34,249 bases of DNA from assembly GCA_039184415.1 (NCBI GenBank), contig JBCDBB010000020.1:1-34249 (forward strand). Reading direction: 5' to 3'. Both the position numbers and the translations under genes were made by a program. Below, piece after piece: positions 22,942 to 33,184 of this stretch. The notes beneath the pieces were generated by a model. It saw only the letters and a program-made list of their open reading frames with translations, ran no database searches and was not told the DNA's origin. The stretch comes from JANSYP01 sp039184415. GTDB lineage: Bacteria > Pseudomonadota > Alphaproteobacteria > Rhodobacterales > Rhodobacteraceae. Position 1 is the stretch's first letter. Every line of letters begins with the position of its first letter.

Positions 22942-23305
22942 GGGCGGCGGCCTCTGCCTCCAATACGCGCGTGTCCGGCGCGCCCTCGAGGCTGTAGAGA
23001 TCCCGCGTCAACGCCCGGTAACGTTCGGGAGCGCGGGCGCGCAGGATCTGAAGGAGCGCGATGCGCCGCTCCGCCTCGGGCAGGCGCAGCGCGTGGTCCA
23101 AGGCCTCACGCGGTGTCCGTGCGGACGGTTTCGATCGCCGTTGGCTCACCAGACGCGCGGCCAGGGCAATGATCAGCGCCGCCGTGCTGGCCAGTCCCAC
23201 CGCCACCGCGAGGTCACTGACCCACCCCCCTGCGCCGACATCGGGCAGCCGTATGTCGCGCAGGCTGGCAAGCATCGCTTCCTTGCTCAGCGCACCACCG
23301 GTCAT
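22934..23305 (-). CDS. DUF4381 small membrane protein, MxaA/BatA-operon partner
   Basis: This 123-residue protein has the DUF4381 signature LRDIRLPDVG (about 15-24), one transmembrane helix (about 28-50, VSDLAVAVGLASTAALIIALAA) and a soluble tail rich in Arg and Ala. Such proteins lie between DUF58 and VWA genes in MoxR operons and form part of the membrane complex. Their mechanism is not known. It overlaps both neighbours. Confidence 0.8.
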   Translation of the reverse strand: MTGGALSKEAMLASLRDIRLPDVGAGGWVSDLAVAVGLASTAALIIALAARLVSQRRSKPSARTPREALDHALRLPEAERRIALLQILRARAPERYRALTRDLYSLEGAPDTRVLEAEAAAHV

Positions 23306-24207
23306 GCGGCGCGGTCCAGCGGGAAGGCGGCCGCGATGCGACGGGCCGTATCCTGGACGGGATCGGATGCGTTGACCACCAGCGCCCGACGCCCGGCGAT
23401 CTCGCGCACTGCGGTCGCAGCATCTGCCTCCGTGCGGCCCAGGTGCACCGTGACGAGCCGTCCGTCGCTCAAGCGAAGCGGGTAGCGCCCCGCGGGCATC
23501 CGGCTGGCCTCGGCGTCCGTGACCAGAACAAGCTGCGGCTTGCGGCGTCTGGCCAGCGCATCCAGACGATCGACCAGTCCGGTGCCCCTATTGTCGAATC
23601 CGGACGCAATCACGATCTCTGCCCCCGAGGGAACCAGACGGTCGACACGCGACAGCGCGATATCGAGGGGCAGATCGTCCTCTTGCCCCGATCTGACTGC
23701 TGAGAGCCCTTCGGCATGGGCCTCCACGAGCCCGCCGATCACGTCGAGCATCCCGCGGGCGCGCCCGCGCGGCGCAACGACGACAGGTCGCTGCGGAGTG
23801 ACGGCCAAAAGGCTGACGCGACCGCCCTGCTCCACCACGGTCCAGCCGATCAGCGCCAGGATCTCGGCTGCCGCGACGGACCGGAACGCCCGCCGCAGCC
23901 CCCAGAACATCGCCTGCCGGAAATCGGCGACGAGCAGCGTGATGCGGTCACGCTCTTCCTGAAACTGGCGCACATGGAGCCGCCCAGTCCGCGCCGTTGT
24001 GCCGCGATCGAGATGACGAAGATCGTCGCCATCGACGTATTCGCGCATATCCGCGACCTCGAGGCCATGGCCCTTTCGCCGTGTGGAAAACCCGCCCGGC
24101 AAGGCTGCGAGCACCGGATCCGCCTCCGCAGTCATCGCTACCTGACGCAGGGCGATCAGCTCGTCGGGGCGCAAGGCCACGCCCGTAGCGGAGAGCGCGT
24201 CGCTCAC
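23302..24207 (-). CDS. DUF58 protein, MxaS-like
   Basis: This 301-residue cytoplasmic protein has the DUF58 hallmark REYVDGDDLRHLDR at residues 55-68, preceded by GFSTRRKGHGLE. It has a degenerate VWA-like fold and lacks a complete metal site. In the mxa cluster the equivalent, MxaS, is required for active methanol dehydrogenase. It overlaps the MoxR gene upstream and the DUF4381 gene downstream, each by 4 nt. Confidence 0.87.
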   Translation of the reverse strand: MSDALSATGVALRPDELIALRQVAMTAEADPVLAALPGGFSTRRKGHGLEVADMREYVDGDDLRHLDRGTTARTGRLHVRQFQEERDRITLLVADFRQAMFWGLRRAFRSVAAAEILALIGWTVVEQGGRVSLLAVTPQRPVVVAPRGRARGMLDVIGGLVEAHAEGLSAVRSGQEDDLPLDIALSRVDRLVPSGAEIVIASGFDNRGTGLVDRLDALARRRKPQLVLVTDAEASRMPAGRYPLRLSDGRLVTVHLGRTEADAATAVREIAGRRALVVNASDPVQDTARRIAAAFPLDRAA

Positions 24208-25160
24208 AAAGGGTCGACCTGTTGGAGGATGTCGGCCACGACGTCGCGTGACCGGCGACCTTCGGCAACAGCCCGCCAGGACAGCACGATCCGGTGGGCC
24301 AGAGCATCCGGCGCGAGGCGCGCGACATCCTCAGGCAAAGCATAGTCCCGCCCCTGAAGATAGGCGCGGGCCCGCGCAGTCGCCGCCAGTGCAAGCGAAC
24401 CGCGCGGCGAGGCTGCATGCTCCACATCCGCAGCGGTGTCGCCCTCGCGCGTCGCCAGCACGAGCCGCACGATATAATCGCGCAGTTCCGGCGCCACATG
24501 TACCGCCTGAACGGCCCGACGCGCCTCGGCCAGCGCATCGAGCGTGATATGCTCTGCCTCGACCGGCGATTGCTGCCCTTCTGCTTCGACCAGATCCAGG
24601 ATCTCGCGTTCCATCTGCGCATCAGGGAGGTCGAGCACCACATGCATCAGAAACCGGTCGAGCTGAGCCTCGGGCAACGGGAAGGTTCCGTCATGCTCGA
24701 TGGGGTTCTGCGTCGCTACGACGAGGAAGGGATCTGGCAGCTTATATGTGGCATTGCCCGCCGTCACCTGATGTTCGGCCATCGCCTCGAGCAGGGCGGA
24801 TTGGACCTTGGGCGGCGCGCGGTTGATTTCGTCCACAAGAACCAGATTGTGAAAAATCGGGCCCGGCACGAACTCAAAACTGCCATCCTGGGGGCGGTAA
24901 ACCGGCGTTCCGGTCAAATCCGCGGGCATCAGATCGGGCGTGCACTGGATACGCGCAAAGCTGCCTTCAACGGCATCCGACAGGCACTTGACGGCACGGG
25001 TCTTGGCGAGACCGGGCGCTCCCTCGATCAGCAGATGTCCCCCGGCGAGCAAGGCGATCAGCAGACGCTCGATCAGATCGTTATGGCCAACAAGCCCGAG
25101 CGCCAGCGCGTGATGCAGTGCAGCGACACCCTCCGGCACGGGCTCCTGTTTTGTATCCAT
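24204..25160 (-). CDS. moxR: MoxR-family AAA+ ATPase
   Basis: This 318-residue AAA+ ATPase has Walker A at 47-54 (GAPGLAKT), Walker B ending D110-E111 (LVLVDEIN), and the MoxR motif ATQNPIEHDGTFPLPEAQLDRF. It heads a seven-gene operon in which every junction overlaps. MoxR proteins act as chaperones with VWA partners. In methylotrophs MxaR serves the insertion of metal into methanol dehydrogenase. The start at 25160 has GGAGG 4 nt upstream; the frame is open to 25196. Confidence 0.94.
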   Translation of the reverse strand: MDTKQEPVPEGVAALHHALALGLVGHNDLIERLLIALLAGGHLLIEGAPGLAKTRAVKCLSDAVEGSFARIQCTPDLMPADLTGTPVYRPQDGSFEFVPGPIFHNLVLVDEINRAPPKVQSALLEAMAEHQVTAGNATYKLPDPFLVVATQNPIEHDGTFPLPEAQLDRFLMHVVLDLPDAQMEREILDLVEAEGQQSPVEAEHITLDALAEARRAVQAVHVAPELRDYIVRLVLATREGDTAADVEHAASPRGSLALAATARARAYLQGRDYALPEDVARLAPDALAHRIVLSWRAVAEGRRSRDVVADILQQVDPL

Positions 25161-25264
25161 GGCTCCTCCCCGGCGCGGCAACCCGCAGCCGTCCACAGGC
25201 AGGCTATGCGCAATCAGGGATCAGGCAAACACCGCAGAAGGTATTAGCCACGCTCTTCGAGATT

Positions 25265-26182
25265 TCAGGCCGGGCGGCGGCAGGTCCGGTCGACGATCCC
25301 CTCAAAACGCGGGTCCGTCATGGTGTCCTCGGCCAACTGCGTAAGCTGGTCGAAATGCGTATCGATGTACTCGATGAATTGCGGCTCCACCGTCTGGTCG
25401 ACGGGGGCGCGGCCTACGGCGTGGAGCATGAAGACATCGAAGGCGCAAAGACGCCCGGGGTTTGAGCGCAGCAGCGCCCGCATGAAGGAGCGCGACTCCC
25501 AGGGCAGTCGCATCATCCGCTGGGGGGATTCCTGAAGCTTGGACAGAAACGGCACCGTCGGATCGAAATGCAGAACGTCCATGCCGAAGGTGAAGGCCTG
25601 ATAGAGTTCTTCAATCAGGATTGAGCTGTAGAAAGCACGTTCCAGTGTACCCGGATAGTCCAGAGCCGGCTGCTTGACCATCAGATGCGTTCCCTGGCCG
25701 CGATAGCCGAAAAAGGTCTGGCCCATGGCCGGGGAACTGACGGCATATTGCCGTCCCTTTGGCAGACCCAGCCTGTAGGCCTCGCTCATCCACTCCAGAT
25801 CCGCGGAGAGTGCGGAACTGGGTGGATGTCCGGAATAGAGCCGCAGGATGACCGTCCGCCCGGATCCGCAAGCACGCGCGTCCGGTCCGGCATACCGCAT
25901 GGGCACGGGTTTTCCGAAACTGTGATGCAGCAGCCCTCGAAACGCCTCGAGAACCTCGTCAGTCTGGGCATGGGGCCGCTCGCCAACGACGCAGAGCGCC
26001 GCTCCGGCCAGATCACGGCCATTGATATGCACCCGGATCCCCATGTCGCGGCCGACCATGGTGGTGCGCAACTGGTAGTTCCAACCTTGGCGCGCGAGCT
26101 CGAGATAGGCGAGCTTGTCCGCGCTGGCAGGTCCGGTCGCGAAGGACAGAGACAGGATGAAAAGTGCTGCTAATCTCAACAT
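25265..26182 (-). CDS. Secreted protein of unknown function
   Basis: This 305-residue protein has a signal peptide (residues 1-21, ending ASA). The mature part contains paired charged helices and a segment SILIEELYQAFTFGMDVLHFDP that resembles the Glu-Glu-Leu region of DUF2927-type exported proteins of Rhodobacteraceae; this link is weak. Cysteines are few. The start at 26182 was chosen for its signal peptide; no good ribosome site is visible. It lies 104 nt upstream of the MoxR gene on the same strand, so it could be the first gene of that operon or a separate unit. Confidence 0.6.
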   Translation of the reverse strand: MLRLAALFILSLSFATGPASADKLAYLELARQGWNYQLRTTMVGRDMGIRVHINGRDLAGAALCVVGERPHAQTDEVLEAFRGLLHHSFGKPVPMRYAGPDARACGSGRTVILRLYSGHPPSSALSADLEWMSEAYRLGLPKGRQYAVSSPAMGQTFFGYRGQGTHLMVKQPALDYPGTLERAFYSSILIEELYQAFTFGMDVLHFDPTVPFLSKLQESPQRMMRLPWESRSFMRALLRSNPGRLCAFDVFMLHAVGRAPVDQTVEPQFIEYIDTHFDQLTQLAEDTMTDPRFEGIVDRTCRRPA

Positions 26183-26395
26183 TGGGGCGGAACATAGTCC
26201 GCAAGTGGAAATGCGTCCAGAATTTGACGTGCGTCGGGGGTTTCTGGATCCGGTCTCAGCCACCCTTCGAAGCCGTGCCGCGCGCGCCGTAAAACCCGGT
26301 TTGGTACGACCAAGCATTGGGCTCAGCCTCCACCCCTGGGCAGGTGGGAGGGCAGCATTGCTCGCCATCGCCGACTTGCGGCTTATGTGCGCTCG

Positions 26396-27733
26396 ATGAC
26401 GATGTTCGACGACACTGTGGGGGGACGCACCGTGCCCGCGTCTCAGATCGCGCGGCTGACGCGGCTTGGCGCGCTGGCGTCGGGCGTTGCGGGGAGCGCC
26501 GCGGCGGAAGGATTCCGCAGTCTGGCGAGGGGCGAACGACCCGCCGTACGCGATCTGCTGCTGACGCCAGGCAATGCGCGGCGGGTGGCCGATCAGCTCG
26601 CGCGCATGCGCGGCGCGGCAATGAAGGTCGGCCAGCTTCTATCCATGGAAACCGGAGAGCTCCTGCCCTCTGAAATGACCGAAATCCTCGCCCGCCTGCG
26701 CTCCGAGGCGGAGTTTATGCCACCGCGCCAACTCAAGTCCGTATTGTCGGCCAATTGGGGCAGCGACTTCGTCAGGCGGTTTGAGCGGTTCGATGTCCGC
26801 CCGATTGCGGCGGCCTCCATCGGTCAGGTCCACCGCGCCCGCAGCCGCGATGGCCGCGATCTGGCGATCAAGGTGCAGTATCCGGGCGTACGCCGTAGCA
26901 TCGAAAGTGATGTCGACAATGTGGCCGCCCTGGTCCGGATGACAGGCCTGCTGCCTTCGGGTCTGGATCTTGCGCCGCTTCTGGCCGAGGCCAAGGCGCA
27001 GCTCCACGAAGAGGCCGACTACAACCGAGAAGCTGCCTGTCTCATACGCTTCGGGACCCTACTTCGAGATGCCCCGGAGTTTGTCGTGCCAGGTTGCGCC
27101 CCCGACCTCACGACCGACAGCATTCTGGCGATGGACTTCGCACCCGGACACGCTGTCGAAGATGTCACCCTAGCAGAGCAGGCTGTGCGCGACCGTGTAG
27201 CCACAGTGCTCATTGATTTGGTGCTGCGGGAACTCTTTGAGTTCGGCTTGATGCAGACAGATCCGAATTTCGCCAACTATAGGTACGATTCGGCGAGCCG
27301 CCGCATCGTTCTGCTGGATTTCGGTGCGACGCGGGAGGTGTCCCTTGCGGTTTCAGAAGGCTACGCCCTGATGCTTCGGGCGGGGCTCGCCGACGACCAG
27401 GATGGAATGACGAGCGCCGCGCACACGCTCGGCTTGTTCGATGAGACGACAGCCCCGCACCATGTTGCGGCCATGGTGGAGATGACTGCCCGGGTCTGCG
27501 CGCAGTTCCGGGCCGCGGGACCCTATGATTTCGGGCGGAGTACCCTGCCTCAGGACCTGCGCGACGCTGGGCTCGACCTCGCGCTCGACCAGAGCTTCAC
27601 CCATATCCCGCCGATGGACACGCTGTTCGTCCAGCGCAAACTGGCCGGCGTGTTTCTGCTCGCGACGCGTCTTCGGGCCCGCGTCGATCTGCATGGGCTT
27701 CTGGCGGCACGTCTGCCCCCGGCGGCCGTATGA
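26396..27733 (+). CDS. UbiB/ABC1 (ADCK) atypical kinase-like protein
   Basis: This protein of about 445 residues is of the ABC1/ADCK/UbiB family. Visible motifs are KVGQ (77-80) in MRGAAMKVGQLLSME, the Ala-rich nucleotide loop AAASIGQVHRA (138-148), the lysine in LAIKVQYPGV (K159), QTDPNFANY and the DFG-equivalent LLDFGATR. The family binds nucleotide and supports ubiquinone or isoprenoid lipid metabolism. Unlike E. coli UbiB, no C-terminal membrane helices stand out. The start is uncertain: ATGs at 26396 and 26402, and a GTG further in (at about 26432), all lack a strong ribosome site. It converges with icd. Confidence 0.88.
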   Translation: MTMFDDTVGGRTVPASQIARLTRLGALASGVAGSAAAEGFRSLARGERPAVRDLLLTPGNARRVADQLARMRGAAMKVGQLLSMETGELLPSEMTEILARLRSEAEFMPPRQLKSVLSANWGSDFVRRFERFDVRPIAAASIGQVHRARSRDGRDLAIKVQYPGVRRSIESDVDNVAALVRMTGLLPSGLDLAPLLAEAKAQLHEEADYNREAACLIRFGTLLRDAPEFVVPGCAPDLTTDSILAMDFAPGHAVEDVTLAEQAVRDRVATVLIDLVLRELFEFGLMQTDPNFANYRYDSASRRIVLLDFGATREVSLAVSEGYALMLRAGLADDQDGMTSAAHTLGLFDETTAPHHVAAMVEMTARVCAQFRAAGPYDFGRSTLPQDLRDAGLDLALDQSFTHIPPMDTLFVQRKLAGVFLLATRLRARVDLHGLLAARLPPAAV

Positions 27734-27757
27734 CAGCCACCGGGACGACCGTGCGCC

Positions 27758-29983
<2,226 letters not shown>

Positions 29984-30394
29984 GGTCTGTTCCTTCCCGA
30001 AGTCGTCGCGATTGTGTCACCGCCGCGCCGCGCTCTGGCCTGCGGGCCGGCGCGGTTCTCGCGCACCGACCGGCGGATCGGCATCCGCGACGGGGTCACC
30101 GCCGCGTAAAACAGCGCAGAGCGCAAATCAATTCGGCACAAGCGCTTCTGCTCGGGACATGATGCCACGTGTAGATACAGGACTCAGTGGCCGAAACCCT
30201 CCAAACCGCCCATGTCCGCGGGACTTGGCGGCTCTCGATCCCGCGAAGAGCACCGCCATTCCGGTTCGACAGCCGCGCATCGCAGCGCGCTGCGACCCGG
30301 TGGATCACCCTCCGTCAAGCACGCGTGACATCCCGTTTCATCGGATTGCGGCACACATCGCCATGGGCAAACCTGCATCCCAGGAGGATTGCCC
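29984..30394. other. Divergent intergenic region between icd and msrA
   Basis: About 410 nt with no convincing gene on either strand. It must hold the icd promoter on the minus strand and the msrA promoter on the plus strand. A 12-nt direct repeat GTCACCGCCGCG occurs at 30016-30027 and 30095-30106. It is probably chance in GC-rich DNA. No clear -35/-10 pair can be named. Confidence 0.4.
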
Positions 30395-31057
30395 ATGTTC
30401 CGAAATCTGAACGCTCTCAAACCCGGCCTGCTTGCGGCAGCCATTCTTTTGGGTCTCGCGGTGCAGAACAAGCCTGCCCATGCAACCGATCTGCAGACCG
30501 CGGTGGTCGCTGGCGGCTGTTTCTGGTGTGTCGAGGCCGACTTTGAAAAGGTTCGCGGGGTCAGCGAGGTCGTGTCAGGCTTCTCTGGAGGCGATGTGGC
30601 CAACCCGACCTACCGGCAGGTGGTACGCGGCGGCACCGGCCATCGCGAGGTCGTGGAGATCACCTTTGATGCCGACGTGATTTCTTACGATCAGCTTCTC
30701 GATATGTTCCTGCGCTCCATAGATCCGCTCGATGCCGGCGGACAGTTCTGCGACCGGGGCTTTTCCTACTCGCCCGCCATCTACGCGACCACGGCGCAGG
30801 CCGGCGCCGCCGAGGCTGCCGTGAGCCGGGCCGAAAGCGCACTGGGGCGGAGTATCGCCGTGCCGGTGGAGTCGTCCGCTCCGTTCTACCCCGCAGATGC
30901 CTATCACCAGGACTATTACAAGCAGGACGGGATCATCCTGACCCGCTTCGGACCTCAGACCAAGGCCAGTGCGTACAAGAAGTACCGCGAGGCTTGCGGG
31001 CGCGACGACCGTGTCCGCGCAGTCTGGGGGGACGCGGCCCCCTTTGCGGGAAGCTGA
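30395..31057 (+). CDS. msrA: Exported peptide methionine sulfoxide reductase MsrA
   Basis: This 220-residue protein reduces methionine-S-sulfoxide. The active site is GGCFWC with catalytic C42 (C45 follows), then GHREVVEI and AYHQDYY, all MsrA hallmarks. A 30-residue N-terminal signal (LLAAAILLGLAVQNKPAHA) precedes the catalytic domain, so it should act in the periplasm, unlike most MsrA. Further cysteines near FCDRG and REACGR may serve as resolving residues. The start at 30395 has AGGAGG 7 nt upstream. Protection of periplasmic enzymes such as the PQQ and copper proteins is possible but unproved. Confidence 0.95.
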   Translation: MFRNLNALKPGLLAAAILLGLAVQNKPAHATDLQTAVVAGGCFWCVEADFEKVRGVSEVVSGFSGGDVANPTYRQVVRGGTGHREVVEITFDADVISYDQLLDMFLRSIDPLDAGGQFCDRGFSYSPAIYATTAQAGAAEAAVSRAESALGRSIAVPVESSAPFYPADAYHQDYYKQDGIILTRFGPQTKASAYKKYREACGRDDRVRAVWGDAAPFAGS

Positions 31058-31067
31058 CGGAACGGTG

Positions 31068-31095
31068 CTTCCTCCCGGTCAGGACCGGGAGGAGG
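31068..31095. terminator. Shared hairpin between msrA and the DUF4239 gene
   Basis: CCTCCCGGTC (31071-31080) and GACCGGGAGG (31083-31092) form a 10-bp perfect stem around 2 bases, extendable by 2-3 pairs. It overlaps the last codon of the minus-strand gene and lies 14 nt after the msrA stop. It can serve both converging transcripts, but no T-run is visible on either side. Confidence 0.55.
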
Positions 31096-31852
31096 AGGCT
31101 ACAATCTGCACAAGATCAGGCATCTGGACCGTTGCGACACCGAAGTACGGGCTGTCATAAATCGCCATCACACAGATTGAGGTGGAAAGGGCCAAAGAAA
31201 ACACCGCAAGCGACAGGATCAACGCCTTGGGACGGTCGCCATGCACGAACGCTACCGCGATGTGCGAGAAGACCGAAAGAATGAGTATGAGGCTCCAGCG
31301 GTAGGCGTCGCCATGACCACTCCCGATATGGAGCCTCAACTGACGCGCTTCACTGAGCGCATCGATCGATCGAAAGAGCTCTGCACCCACGGCTTGAGGC
31401 AGTCCGGTCGAAGATAGTCGGGTGGTCTCTTGGCGAAGCGCGACGATTGCAGAGTCCGCAATGTCGGATGCGAAACGATTGTGCGTCCGACCCCACTCTT
31501 CCGTCACGATCTGATGAGCATAGAGGCGGAGGTCCGTCGCAAGCCGGTCTTCCTCTGCGACGATCTCGCTGGCGATGTTGGCAAGCCGGGTCAAGGCTTC
31601 TTCTTCCGCCCTGCTTGCAGCGCCGGCTTCCCGGTTCAAGAACCAGATGTCCGACGCAAGAAAGGCAAAGACAATGGCGAGCAGCGTCGTGACCGTGACG
31701 AAATAGGGCGCGACCGGAACACAGTCAGATCCCCAACGTCGTACTGCGTAGCGGGCTAGACCCCATGCCAAAAGCGACGCCAGAAGACCGTGTAGCAGCA
31801 AGGCCGCTACGGTCAGAACCGGGTGCGTGTCGAAGATGAACATGTGCCACAT
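31079..31852 (-). CDS. DUF4239-like membrane protein
   Basis: This 257-residue integral membrane protein has four hydrophobic segments: about 12-34 and 50-70 at the N-terminus (LTVAALLLHGLLASLLAWGL; VTVTTLLAIVFAFLASDIWF) and two near the C-terminus (WSLILILSVFSHIAVAFV; ALILSLAVFSLALSTSICVMAIY). A soluble helical region of about 100 residues (EEEALTRLANIASEIVAEED) lies between. This 2+2 layout is that of DUF4239, a bestrophin-like family of unknown function. The start at 31852 has GAGAGG 6 nt upstream; the frame is open to 31960. Confidence 0.78.
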   Translation of the reverse strand: MWHMFIFDTHPVLTVAALLLHGLLASLLAWGLARYAVRRWGSDCVPVAPYFVTVTTLLAIVFAFLASDIWFLNREAGAASRAEEEALTRLANIASEIVAEEDRLATDLRLYAHQIVTEEWGRTHNRFASDIADSAIVALRQETTRLSSTGLPQAVGAELFRSIDALSEARQLRLHIGSGHGDAYRWSLILILSVFSHIAVAFVHGDRPKALILSLAVFSLALSTSICVMAIYDSPYFGVATVQMPDLVQIVASSSRS

Positions 31853-31929
31853 CGTCAACCTCTCAGGCCCGCTGGCGCTCGAAGCCGAGAAATGCAGCGC
31901 TCTGGCATAGCTTGTTTTGGCGCTGGCGA

Positions 31930-32802
31930 TCAGGGCAAGGCAGCATCGACCTCTTCCCATGTCGGCACAGCGTCAGCCGCCCCGGGTCGGGTTACCGACA
32001 GGGCTGCGGCGGACACTGCGCGGCGCATCGCGCCCTCCGGATCCATACCGGCGTCTAGGCCCGCCGCGAGATAGCCGGAAAACGTGTCGCCCGCACCGGT
32101 CGTATCCACCGGCGTAACCTCGGGCGGTACCACGGCGATCTCCGACCCCGCGCGCAGATCATGCCAGACGGCGCCCTCACTGCCCTTCGTCACAACAAGC
32201 ACCGGCACATCCTCGGGTCCTACCTCACGTCCCAGTGCTGCCGCGAGCTGGGCCGCCTCGACCGCATTGACGATGAGAACCGAAACGAACGGCATCACCT
32301 GTGCGGCGACGTCCGCATCGAAAGGGGCCGCGGAGTAGATGACCCGTATTCCCCTATCCCGCGCTGTCCGGGCCGCGGCGACCTGGCCGTTGGTTTCGTT
32401 CTGCAACATCAAGAAGTCGTCAGCCGCAGCCTCTTGGAGCGCCGCGGCCACGGCGTCTTCGGGCACCGCGTGGTTCGCACCGCCCAGCAGGACGATGGAA
32501 TTCTCACCCGCCGCGTCTACCCAGATATCGGCCCTGCCGGTCGGCCCGTTCAGTCGCACGACATGGCTGATATCAACGCCGGATCCTTCGAGCGCGCTGA
32601 GCCATGGCCCGCCATCCTCGCCCACGGCCCCCAGATGCACGACCCGCGCCCCGGCCCGTGCAGCCGCGACCGAATGGTTGGCCCCCTTGCCACCGAGCCC
32701 GGCATGGTGGTCAGTCGCCGCAATGGTCTCTCCCGGCGCGGGCAGGTGGGGCACGCGCAGAACATCGTCGATATTGATCGAGCCGAGATTGTAGACGGTC
32801 AT
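31930..32802 (-). CDS. rbsK: PfkB-family sugar kinase, ribokinase-like
   Basis: This 290-residue cytoplasmic kinase has the PfkB signatures: the N-terminal GLGGKGANHSVAAARAGA and the C-terminal DTTGAGDTFSGYLAAGLDAG with catalytic Asp in GAGD. The glycine-rich substrate site and length fit ribokinase. Ribose is the likely substrate but related sugars or nucleosides cannot be excluded. A GAGGGG site precedes the ATG at 32802. No sugar transporter or regulator lies beside it in this window. Confidence 0.87.
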   Translation of the reverse strand: MTVYNLGSINIDDVLRVPHLPAPGETIAATDHHAGLGGKGANHSVAAARAGARVVHLGAVGEDGGPWLSALEGSGVDISHVVRLNGPTGRADIWVDAAGENSIVLLGGANHAVPEDAVAAALQEAAADDFLMLQNETNGQVAAARTARDRGIRVIYSAAPFDADVAAQVMPFVSVLIVNAVEAAQLAAALGREVGPEDVPVLVVTKGSEGAVWHDLRAGSEIAVVPPEVTPVDTTGAGDTFSGYLAAGLDAGMDPEGAMRRAVSAAALSVTRPGAADAVPTWEEVDAALP

Positions 32803-33184
32803 GAATCCCCTCGTTTTCGCCAGAGGCTAGGCGCCGGGAGTGGGACGGTCCAGCCCGAAGCCTCCAGCGGCCTGTTGTCAGATCTCCGACTGCGTTCGCG
32901 CCGGCGCGACCTGTAGAGGTTTTCATCTGCCCGGTGCACCAGGGGTATCAGCACGCGAACAAGCGATTGCCCAAGATCCGTGAGCGCATCGCTGACGGCA
33001 ACTTAGCGCCATCGCCGAGAAGAGATTCGTCGCGCAGCCATCAGATTTGGCGAGGCAACGACCATGCGGGGATCGACGTCTTCTGCTTCGATGACAATGG
33101 TGAAACATCGAGCCTTGGGACGCCCTGCAAATCGTCCCAATAAACTTTCGGAACAATAACGATCTGGTCTGACAGTGAGGTCGG
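32803..33184. other. Intergenic stretch holding a decayed gene fragment
   Basis: About 380 nt between the PfkB-type kinase and the malic-enzyme gene. Apart from the SnoaL-like remnant at about 32936-33139 (listed separately), I see no gene. The kinase promoter on the minus strand should lie in the left part, 32803-32930. Confidence 0.45.
32936..33139 (+). pseudogene. Fragment of a SnoaL-like (NTF2-fold) protein, frameshifted
   Basis: In one plus-strand frame the sequence reads NDHAGIDVFCFDDNGE up to about 33104. After a loss of one base the frame gives IEPWDALQIVP. Joined, these match the SnoaL-like signature DVFRFxxNGKIVEHWDVLQ in spacing. The upstream part (IRERIADGNLA) fits the preceding strand of the fold poorly. 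No start codon with a ribosome site or full-length frame exists, so this is a decayed C-terminal piece. The call rests on a short motif and its position is approximate. Confidence 0.45.

Noticed and set aside
30016..30106. 12-nt direct repeat GTCACCGCCGCG before icd
   Set aside because: Low-complexity GC-rich sequence; two copies 79 nt apart fit chance.
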